A stretch of DNA of 64,000 bases from the NCBI GenBank assembly GCA_001603805.1, contig LUZY01000006.1, forward strand, positions 46,428 to 110,427. Reading direction: 5' to 3'. Below, in pieces: positions 37,129-44,800 of the stretch (within the stretch, counting starts at the first letter, position 1; each line of letters begins with the position of its first letter). This stretch comes from Deferribacterales bacterium Deferri_01. GTDB lineage: Bacteria; Chrysiogenota; Deferribacteres; Deferribacterales; Geovibrionaceae. The position numbers and the translations under genes were made by a program. The notes beneath the pieces were generated by a model. It was not told the origin of the DNA. It made no database searches and worked only from the letters and a program-made list of their open reading frames with translations.

Positions 37129-37147
37129 TCATGATCTTATAAAGACC

Positions 37148-37175
37148 TTGCACTAAATTGTTTAACATATATAAT
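37148..37175 (+). promoter_or_regulatory. ssrA promoter
   Basis: TTGCAC (37148-37153), a 16-base spacer and perfect TATAAT (37170-37175), about 12 bases before the mature 5' end of tmRNA. Confidence 0.7.
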
Positions 37176-37187
37176 AATTCTTCTCAC

Positions 37188-37532
37188 GGGGGCGATCGGT
37201 TTCGACGGGGAATCGTAGGTCTTGGGAGCATGCCGAGGTCGGCACCTCGTTAATTAGCCGGCAAATAGTAACTGCAAACGAAGAATTTGCACTCGCTGCT
37301 TAATTGACGGCGACGCACGAAGTGAGGCCTGCTCACGGCTGACCCTAGTGCGCCAAACAATAGTGAGCCAAGCCCTTTGAACCGCCTTGAACAAAGGGAT
37401 TGAAACTTAAAGGCTTACCTGCCGGCAGGGCTGTCCGTGGTCACGGTGGCAGGAAAATCTAAACACGGAACAAGCATGTAGCGCCTTTGGCTGTAAGTTT
37501 TTCGGACGCGGGTTCGATTCCCGCCGCCTCCA
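37188..37532 (+). ncRNA. ssrA: Transfer-messenger RNA
   Basis: tmRNA tags proteins from stalled ribosomes together with SmpB. The 5' end GGGGGCG pairs with the 3' CGCCTCC (one G-U pair) as a tRNA-like acceptor stem; the T-arm reads GGGTTCGATTCCC. The tag frame starts at GCA 37274 and encodes ANEEFALAA before TAA at 37301-37303, an ALAA-ending degradation tag. The terminal CCA is not encoded at the expected spot (the sequence continues ATAC after the acceptor). The 3' end is also the integration site of the island that follows. Confidence 0.95.
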
Positions 37533-37533
37533 T
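37513..37533 (+). other. Probable attL: 3' end of ssrA
   Basis: The T-arm and acceptor end of ssrA, from TTCGA through CGCCGCC to CCAT, is the classical core for P4-type integrases, and an integrase gene follows within 250 bases. A weak partial match (TTCGA, four changed bases, CGCCGCC, CCAT with one base missing) lies at 47036-47055. Confidence 0.5.
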
Positions 37534-37648
37534 ACAAAAGAATTCCACTGGCTTCCAGAGAAATCTGCGAAGCCCTTTTCTTTTCAGGCTTTTTACGCTT
37601 TTATGTTCCATAATGTTCCAAAAACATTCTCTAAAATCCACATAACCT

Positions 37649-37796
37649 TGACGGTAGTTATGACGGTATGTTATCTTTCATAAAAAGCAGATACCGTCAA
37701 ATAAGCAAAAGATATTGAATTCAAAGTATTTTTTTCTGACGGTATCTCACATTTCATACACAGGAAATACCGTCATGGCTCTAACAGATACCGTCA
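37649..37796. repeat. Six TGACGGTA arm-type sites at the integrase promoter
   Basis: TGACGGTA occurs at 37649, 37661 and 37737, and inverted (TACCGTCA) at 37692, 37768 and 37789. The first two are 12 bp apart. They surround the start of the integrase gene and are the likely binding sites for integrase arm domains or an excision factor. The same 12-bp pair recurs at 46961/46973. Confidence 0.75.
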
Positions 37797-38959
37797 TTCG
37801 CAATGCAAAGTATCAAGGCAAGCAGATTAAGCTTAGTGATGAAAAAGGGATGTATCTTCTGGTTAATCAGGCAGGTAAATATTTCAGACTTGATTACCGA
37901 TTTGCAGACAAGCGTAAAACACTTGCACTGGGAGTTTATCCAGAGACATCATTAAAAGAAGCCAGAGAGAAAAGAGATCAGGCAAGAAAGATGATTACAA
38001 ACGGCATAAACCCTTCAGAGGTGCGGAAGCTGAACAGGCAAAGCCTGATAGATGATACTGAAAACAATTTCGAATCCATAGCAAGTGAATGGTACATAAA
38101 ATATAAGTCAAAATGGACACCTCAACACGCTGAAAGAAAATGGAGAGCATTAGAGAAAGATGTTTTCCCATATATCGGCAAAATGCCCCTTAAAAATATC
38201 ACTCCTCTGGATATTTTGAGAGTTCTGAATAGGATTCAGGATAGAGGAGCAATAGAAACGGCTCACAGAGCAAAAAGCATATGCAGTGAAGTATTCAGAT
38301 ACGGGGTTTTGAACAACAGATGCGAACGAGACTTTACGCAAGATCTAAAGGGTGCATTACTACCCACAAAAGTTAAAAACATGGCTTGTATAACCAATAC
38401 AAACAGATTGTCAGGTTTATTGAAGGCTATTGACAGTTACGAAGGTGAATTTATCACAAGATGTGCCTTACAGCTTGCTCCTTTAGTATTCGTAAGACCC
38501 GGAGAATTGCGTCATGCTGAATGGTCTGAAATTGACTTTGACAAGAAAGAATGGAGAATACCAGCCGAAAAGATGAAAATGAGAAGAATCCATATAGTTC
38601 CTTTGTCTGAACAGGCTATAGCTATTCTGAAAGAGATTGAGCCGATAACAGGACGCTGGAAATATGTTTTCCCTTCCGTCCGCTCAAAGGATCGCCCTAT
38701 GAGCAACAACACGATGAACGCCGCATTAAGGCGAATGGGCTTTACCAAAGAAGAAATGACTTCTCACGGCTTCAGAGGGGTTGCGTCAACTCTACTTCAT
38801 GAAAACGGATTCAACAGTCTTTATATTGAAACACAGCTTGCTCATTCAGAAAGTAACAAGGTCAAAGCGGCTTATAACCATGCCGAATACTTAAAAGAAA
38901 GAACAGAAATGATGAACTGGTGGGCAAACTTTTTAGATGAGGTAAAAGTTGATAAATAA
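37775..38959 (+). CDS. P4-type tyrosine integrase
   Basis: A 394-residue site-specific recombinase with an N-terminal DUF4102-like arm-binding domain (MALTDTVIRNAKYQGKQIKLSDEKGMYLLV), a core-binding domain, and a catalytic domain containing Arg in VRPGELRHAEW, His-x-x-Arg in SHGFRGVAST, and the nucleophile tyrosine in KAAYNHAEYLKER. The ATG at 37775 overlaps one TACCGTCA site, which suggests autoregulation. Its position just after ssrA marks an integrated element. Confidence 0.96.
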   Translation: MALTDTVIRNAKYQGKQIKLSDEKGMYLLVNQAGKYFRLDYRFADKRKTLALGVYPETSLKEAREKRDQARKMITNGINPSEVRKLNRQSLIDDTENNFESIASEWYIKYKSKWTPQHAERKWRALEKDVFPYIGKMPLKNITPLDILRVLNRIQDRGAIETAHRAKSICSEVFRYGVLNNRCERDFTQDLKGALLPTKVKNMACITNTNRLSGLLKAIDSYEGEFITRCALQLAPLVFVRPGELRHAEWSEIDFDKKEWRIPAEKMKMRRIHIVPLSEQAIAILKEIEPITGRWKYVFPSVRSKDRPMSNNTMNAALRRMGFTKEEMTSHGFRGVASTLLHENGFNSLYIETQLAHSESNKVKAAYNHAEYLKERTEMMNWWANFLDEVKVDK

Positions 38960-39740
38960 ACAGATTCCACCTGAAAAAGAATTTGATGTTGGCTTAGTAA
39001 TGTCGAATTTTTGGAGAGGAGTAATACTGCACGATAAACTTGAAATCAACGAGAAGTATAAGCTAATGCCGCTATACCACAATCTGCAACTCAGGCACAA
39101 GAAATACGTTTTCGCAGAAGACGAAATAAAGCATTATTGCAGTAAATTGTTTAACGTTATCGAAGAAGCATATCGATCAGAAAAAAATGAAGAATCACTG
39201 ATTAACTCATTCGCAAAATATTTACTCGTCATAATGCATGAACAACCAAAAAATGTTACGAAAATTGCAAGTGAAAGTTACTGGGGCTGGCACGCGCTCA
39301 AACAAGCGATCAAAATATTAATTGATAAATCATCTAAAAACAAGAAAGTCCCAATATCAATACCAAATGATATCGGTTTTTATATCTTTGAAGTTTATGC
39401 AGGAAAAAGAACAGCACCTCAAAAAACAATTAAAGAGTTAGGAGAAGGAGGTAATTTAGGTTATAAAAAAGGTTTAATGATTTGGTGTCTAAAACATTTT
39501 CTTTCAATTAAACCAACTCGCAATGAAGCTACTGAAAACACTACTTCTGGTTGCGATATAACTGCTGAATTTTTTAACTGTACCTATAATTCTGCAAGGA
39601 AAGCATGGCAAGATAATTTGGTTTATTTTATTCATTGTCTTAGTTTTTCAGATGAATTTTGCATGGAAACATATTTTGTAAAATATTTTGAAAGACATAC
39701 ATGGTTAGTTAACAGTTTAGCAGATATAGAAAAATCGTAA
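38949..39740 (+). CDS. Hypothetical protein in the ssrA element
   Basis: I do not recognise this 263-residue protein. It is soluble, rich in lysine, tyrosine and phenylalanine, with no clear domain. The likely start is TTG at 38949, which overlaps the integrase end by 11 bases and has GAGGT just before it; ATG 39000 is the alternative but lacks a ribosome binding site. Base composition is more AT-rich than the backbone. It is probably co-transcribed with int. Confidence 0.6.
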   Translation: MINKQIPPEKEFDVGLVMSNFWRGVILHDKLEINEKYKLMPLYHNLQLRHKKYVFAEDEIKHYCSKLFNVIEEAYRSEKNEESLINSFAKYLLVIMHEQPKNVTKIASESYWGWHALKQAIKILIDKSSKNKKVPISIPNDIGFYIFEVYAGKRTAPQKTIKELGEGGNLGYKKGLMIWCLKHFLSIKPTRNEATENTTSGCDITAEFFNCTYNSARKAWQDNLVYFIHCLSFSDEFCMETYFVKYFERHTWLVNSLADIEKS

Positions 39741-39751
39741 CACATAAAGAT

Positions 39752-39787
39752 TTGTGGATCAAGATTTATATAAAAAGCTTATCCACG
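39752..39787. promoter_or_regulatory. Inverted pair of DnaA-box-like sites
   Basis: TGTGGATCA and TTATCCACG, each one base from the DnaA box, face each other around an AT-rich 18-bp stretch, upstream of alpA. They could mark an origin region of the element or a regulator site. Confidence 0.3.
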
Positions 39788-39841
39788 TCTTATTTAAAGT
39801 TAATCGCTATCTTACTGAAAATAATCCAGTGAGGTATGAGA

Positions 39842-40033
39842 ATGACGAACAAATTCCTTAGAAGAAACGAAGTAGAAAAAGTCACAGGGCTGAAAAGAAG
39901 CTCAATCTATTCAAAAATCAAAGAAGGCGATTTCCCCAAACCGATCAAGCTTGGTATGCGTGCGGTTGCATGGCTTGAAGCCGATGTTATGCAGTGGATT
40001 GAATCCAAAGTAACTGACAGCAGGAGGATATAA
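39842..40033 (+). CDS. AlpA-family excision/regulatory protein
   Basis: A 63-residue MerR-like winged-helix protein: FLRRNEVEKVTGLKRSSIYSKIKEGDFPKPIKLGMRAVAWLEADVMQWI is the standard AlpA/Pyocin-activator pattern. Such proteins act as excisionases or activators of int in P4-like elements. The ATG at 39842 has GAGG seven bases upstream; an ATG six bases earlier is too close to it. Confidence 0.9.
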   Translation: MTNKFLRRNEVEKVTGLKRSSIYSKIKEGDFPKPIKLGMRAVAWLEADVMQWIESKVTDSRRI

Positions 40034-40035
40034 CC

Positions 40036-40251
40036 ATGAAAGCGCAAGGAAAACGCTTCAGGGGAAAAGCCCTGCTTAATAAGCACTTCAACGGTGAACG
40101 TATCACAAGAAACGAAGCGATAGTTGCCAAATGCTATGAATGTGAAGGCGGCTATCCTGAAGGCATTCAGAAATGCACAATCACACGATGCCCATTGAAT
40201 CCATATAATCCATATTCTGATTCTCTTAACCTGCCTGTACAGGCTGATTAA
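40036..40251 (+). CDS. Small zinc-finger-like protein
   Basis: A 71-residue protein with CYEC...CTITRC followed by PLNPYNPY, a pattern seen in small proteins of integrated elements and phages. Four cysteines probably bind zinc. AGGAGG lies eight bases before the ATG, two bases after alpA ends, so the pair forms one operon. Function is unknown. Confidence 0.75.
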   Translation: MKAQGKRFRGKALLNKHFNGERITRNEAIVAKCYECEGGYPEGIQKCTITRCPLNPYNPYSDSLNLPVQAD

Positions 40252-40339
40252 TGATGATGAGGTGATGGCATTAATGCGTTATCAGGAAAAACAGTTCAAG
40301 AAACATAAACCTGACCGTACAGAACATTCTGAATCAGCT

Positions 40340-40371
40340 TTTACCCCCCTACTTCTAGTAAGGGGAGTATA
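40340..40371. promoter_or_regulatory. Hairpin upstream of rep-like gene, candidate origin element
   Basis: ACCCCCC-tacttctagta-AGGGGAGT lies 20-50 bases before the Rep-like ATG. A related perfect hairpin, ACCCCC-tatt-AGGGGGGT, lies inside the gene at about 40723-40741. Paired CCCCC/GGGGG hairpins of this kind could be Rep recognition or nick structures. Confidence 0.3.
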
Positions 40372-40389
40372 CCTAATACGGAATTAGCT

Positions 40390-41232
40390 ATGGATCTGAT
40401 TAATTACGGCATTGATAGATTGAAATTCTCTTTGTCTGACTATATATTAAGGGATAATAATAAACTTAGCTCCGACTTTAAATACAATAACGAATCCAAA
40501 GGTTACAAGTGGTACCAAAGTCCCCTAGCATCGATGGGCTTTGATAATTACGGCAAATACTGCATTGTTGAATTGCACGCCCTGCACTTTATAAAACACC
40601 ATAAAGGCTTCTGTGATATAGATAAAAACATACATGAATTTTTGTCCACTTATATAGACAGCTATTCAGCAATCAAATTAACACGCATTGATATTTACGC
40701 TGATCATAAAGGAACAGAAGTATACCCCCTATTAGGGGGGTGTTATTCAGGAAAAAGCAAGACAAGTTTAATTGAATTTAAACCAGAAGATAACAAGCTG
40801 GGTTCTTCATATTTACAGACTAAAAGGAAAAATAACTGGAAAATACGAAGGTATGACAAAACAGCGGAAATAATAGAAAACAAAACTGAACACAGATACC
40901 CAGAAATATATAAACAAGGCGTAATCCGCACCGAATATGTCTATGAAAAAAACTCACTTGAAAATCTTACAGATAGAACAGTTCCGAATGTGCTGGCGTA
41001 CATACTTAAACACTTAGCAAAAGTTAACCTTCCGGAGTCAATAGAGCTTACAGACAGAATCAGGGATGAAGCAATAACAGGCAAGGCTGAATACAAAGCC
41101 GGCAAAGGATCTTATACAGGAGCAAAAGTTAAGAAAGCAATACTTCAGCGGATGATTCAGCTTGAGAAAGAATACTTAGTATTAGGCGGAAATCAGGCGG
41201 AAATTATCACCGCACTTTTTGCCGAAAACTAA
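40390..41232 (+). CDS. Replication-initiator-like protein (Rep_trans type)
   Basis: A 280-residue protein with motifs reminiscent of rolling-circle initiators of the pT181/Rep_trans and filamentous-phage RstA group: LTRIDIYADHKG near residue 98 (first acidic motif), WKIRRYDKTAEI near residue 150 (catalytic tyrosine candidate) and GVIRTEYVYEKNSL near residue 177 (conserved acidic). The assignment is from motif order, not from a search. Rep genes occur in replicating satellites and integrative mobilizable elements. A hairpin lies upstream and another inside the gene. Confidence 0.5.
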   Translation: MDLINYGIDRLKFSLSDYILRDNNKLSSDFKYNNESKGYKWYQSPLASMGFDNYGKYCIVELHALHFIKHHKGFCDIDKNIHEFLSTYIDSYSAIKLTRIDIYADHKGTEVYPLLGGCYSGKSKTSLIEFKPEDNKLGSSYLQTKRKNNWKIRRYDKTAEIIENKTEHRYPEIYKQGVIRTEYVYEKNSLENLTDRTVPNVLAYILKHLAKVNLPESIELTDRIRDEAITGKAEYKAGKGSYTGAKVKKAILQRMIQLEKEYLVLGGNQAEIITALFAEN

Positions 41233-41260
41233 TTTAATTTTCCTACACAATAAGAAGTAT

Positions 41261-41551
41261 TTATAGAGGTTCAGGGAATAATCTTGAGGTATGCACCACA
41301 GCCAGAATTTTTATTTTATCTAAAGAAACTATCCTGTAAACAACAACATAAGGGAACATCTGATTCACCAATTCCCTTGTTTCTGACACCCTGCCAAGCC
41401 GACCGGACAAAGGGAATTTAGCCAGTATCTCAGTTGAGGTGAAAAGTTCGTTTACTATCTCGTATCCAAGTTCTTCTTTTTCGGTCTCTCTGAAATAGCT
41501 TAATATTTCGGCTAAATCATCATAGGCGTATTCTGACCACTCTATCAGCAC
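41261..41551 (-). CDS. ParE/RelE-family toxin
   Basis: A 96-residue toxin of the RelE/ParE fold (MLIEWSEYAYDDLAEILSYF at the start, RELVNQMFPYVVVYRI near residue 60, a C-terminal HTSR). ParE toxins block DNA gyrase, RelE toxins cut mRNA on ribosomes; the sequence fits ParE better. The start overlaps the antitoxin gene by seven bases, so translation is coupled. The pair may stabilise the element. Confidence 0.88.
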   Translation of the reverse strand: MLIEWSEYAYDDLAEILSYFRETEKEELGYEIVNELFTSTEILAKFPLSGRLGRVSETRELVNQMFPYVVVYRIVSLDKIKILAVVHTSRLFPEPL

Positions 41552-41778
41552 TTGACACCGAGCTTGCGAAGTCTTCCCCCTACTTCCTCGTGAGAAACGA
41601 AAGTACCCTCTTCTGCTTTCTGCACCTTAGCTTCAAGCCATGCAAGAGAGTTCAGATAGCCTTCGACCGCCTCCTGAATAATATCAGAGCGGGAGCGGTT
41701 CTGATTGCCTGCGATTTCCTCAAGCCTTGCTATAGTATCACTTGTAAAGCGTGTGCTTATTGTCTGCATTTGCGCCAT
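41545..41778 (-). CDS. Ribbon-helix-helix antitoxin
   Basis: A 77-residue protein with an N-terminal CopG/ParD-like ribbon-helix-helix (TISTRFTSDTIARLEEIAGNQNRSRSDIIQEAVEGYL) and an acidic C-terminus that would wrap around the toxin. It precedes and overlaps the toxin gene, the normal order for this class, and an inverted repeat lies just upstream for autorepression. Confidence 0.9.
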   Translation of the reverse strand: MAQMQTISTRFTSDTIARLEEIAGNQNRSRSDIIQEAVEGYLNSLAWLEAKVQKAEEGTFVSHEEVGGRLRKLGVKC

Positions 41779-41791
41779 GATAAAAACTCCT

Positions 41792-41811
41792 TTGCTATGT
41801 GCTTATAGCAA
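41792..41811 (-). promoter_or_regulatory. Operator of the toxin-antitoxin pair
   Basis: TTGCTAT-gtgctt-ATAGCAA is a perfect 7-bp inverted repeat 13 bases upstream of the antitoxin ATG. A second inverted repeat, ACACTT-ttc-AAGTGT, lies at 41831-41845, between it and the restriction enzyme stop. Confidence 0.6.
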
Positions 41812-41855
41812 TAAGTATGTCAATTGTAACACACTTTTCAAGTGTTATTTCATAT

Positions 41856-44800
41856 TTATTCAATAACAAGCTTAGGAAGAGACCGGACTATCTTTATAGT
41901 TTCCAGACTGACTGTTATAACCCGCAGAAGCAGTTCAAGGGGATATTTCGGGTTGTTCATGGTTTCAACTGCCCAGTCGTTCGCATCGTTAACAATGCCG
42001 CTGGCTTTATCGGTTTTGACACATTGGCGTTCAACAACCCAGTCGATAGCGGATTTACCGTTTACAATGTAGTCATAGGCTTCAAGCGGAATGTTTTTCA
42101 CTGTTATTTTGTGGTTATAGATTATTGTTGTTTTGTCCTTATTTTTGCCGTATTTCATTTTTTCCACACGGTAATCTTCATCAGTGAGATCACTGTGCTT
42201 TTCTATTGTTGCGGGATATTTCGCAACTGTTTCATAGTTTATATGCAAATCAGCAAGCGCACGCCCTGCCTTGCTGAAAGCTCTGAAATCGGCAATAGTT
42301 TTTACGCAGGGGATACGGGGAAGCTCCTTTGAAAGGTTGTCCGCATATTTCTCTCTGTATTCCGGAGAATGAAGCAAACCGTAAATGTAATAAAACAGGT
42401 CTTCCTTTGTTATCTTTTCATTCGGATATGCCGCCTGAAAATGTGCCAAACCTTCGTCCGTTATAGCATCACGGCGGCTGCCGTCTTCGTCATAGAGGTA
42501 TAGTGGGAAACATTGACCGTTAAACTGTAGCTGTACATCTGGCAAGCTATCAGAAATTATTGCAGAAAGGTGATTTGCACCATTCCCCGTTATACCAATG
42601 ACAATATTTTCAGCATTAGCATCAGGGAATATACGTGGCATTTGACCTCTTTCATGGTTAAAAAGGTTACAATAGTATGTATGTTGCTTACTAAAGGGAC
42701 GGTAAGTGCTTTTAAAGATTTTCTCTTGAGAAAAAACAGCTATTTGGTTTTTGAGTAAAGCCTGTCTCAAAGATCTTGACCAACTAATATGTGTTGAGTC
42801 AATATTGATAAAATCGACAATGTTTTCTTTCCCAAATTCAATTTTTTCATTTGATGAGAGTTTTTTAAGACGTTCTACTTCTGAATTATAGAAGTGAATA
42901 GTTTGCTGCATATTTTCAGAAATAACTTTCTGACTAGAATTATAACACCAAGCATCTCTACCTGTTTCGAGTCCTCTTGAATAATTTTCAAAAATAACAG
43001 TTGAGTTCTTATCTTTCTTATCTCCTATCTTTATAAACTGATTAAAACTGTCATCACGCTGACCAAGCCAGTCTCCGTGTGCATTTGGTGTTATTCTCTG
43101 CCATTTATCTTCTTTGGTTATTCCGTTTATGCTAGAAAATGCCGCTATCTTCTCCAGCTTTTCTTCCCTTGTCAGGTAGTCGCCTATGTCGTGAATGAAT
43201 ATACGCCCTTTTTCCGCTGAATCTGGATTTTTTACCATGATTGATATGGCAATGGGCGCACGGCTGCCGCTGCCGAATATCTTTCCGCCTTCCTTTCTGG
43301 AAAGTTCGCCGGATGTGCGCTGGTTTCCTCGTAAATGGAATATGTAAATATCAGAAAACTCTTCCGCAAGGCATTTCCTCATGCCGTCCGCCGTATTGGA
43401 ATCTATGAACCCTGCATTTGTTACAAAGCCTATTACACCGCTCTTTTTTATTCTGCCGGAAGCCCACTTGATAGCCCTTATATAACTGTCGTAAAGTGCG
43501 TTTTTATTTGTCGCCTTTGAACGTTCCGCATATGTCATGCGGATTTTTTTATCTAAATCAGGATAGCCAACATTTGCATTGTTGTCATTTGCGCTGTCCT
43601 GCCCCACAGAATACGGTGGGTTACCGATGATAACCCTTATATCAAGCTCTTTCTGACGGTTCCTTCTGTTGCTGTTGTCTTCCAGAAGGTCAGAGATCAT
43701 GTCGTCTTTTTCATACATTGCGAAGGTGTCAGTAAGACATATGCCCTGAAACGGAACATATTCACCGCCCGCAAGAGCATGGTAAACAGCCTCTATATTT
43801 ATCGCCGCTATGTAATACGCCAGCAAAACTATCTCATTTGCGTGTATCTCGTTTTTATATTTATATTCCAGTTCTTCCTTAGTTATCAGTCCGCTTTGCA
43901 GCAGCCTTGTGATAAACGTTCCTGTACCTGTAAAAGGATCGATTATATGAACGCCTTTACTGCCCAGAGTTGTTTTAAATTCCGACTGCAAAACATCATT
44001 AACACTTCTGATTATGAAGTCCACAACCTCAACAGGGGTATAGACTATGCCCAATCTCTCTGTCATTCTCGGAAATGCGTTGCGGAAAAACTTGTCATAT
44101 AATTCCAAGACTATCTTCTGCTTGCCTTCCGCACTGTCTATGCCTTCCGCACGCATTTTAACACTTTCGTAGAACTGCTGAAGCGTATCCGCCTCTTTTG
44201 ATATATTCTTTTCCTGCAAGGCTTCTAGAATCCCCTGCATTGCCTGAGAAATGGGGTTATGCTCCGTAAAGTTATAATCATCAAACAGAGAATCGAAAAC
44301 AGGTTTGGTGATAAGGTGCTGGGCAAGCATTTCTATGATCTCTTCGTCCGTTATGCTGTCGTTCAGATCATCCCTTAGTTCGTTTGCAAAGGCTCTAAAC
44401 GCTTCTATAGCCTTTGTGTTTTCAGGGTTTTCAAGAATTGCCTTAATCCGGTCTATGTGAGTGCGGGCAATCTTGGCTATATCATTTGCCCACTCCGCCC
44501 AATAAACTCTTCTGCCGCATTTCTGCACCAGTTTTGCGTATATCGCACGCTCCAGATCGCCAATCTCTATTTCAGGCTGCATAAAGGTTTCAATGGTCAA
44601 GTCCGCATCTGAACCGATGCCATATTGCCTCTGACCGGAGCTTTCCCGCTTTCTTCTTTCTGCCGCTGTGGTTTTGGTTTTCTTTTTAACATCACCTGTT
44701 ATGGCAATAACTTCTATCTTCTTATTGCTGTAGCCGTTCAGTTCCAGCTTATTGATCATAGCGTCAAAGCGGTCATCATGTGATCTGAGAGCCTGTAAAA

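Noticed and set aside
38949..39740. Naming the gene after int as a replication or mobilisation protein
   Set aside because: No motif supports it; left as hypothetical.
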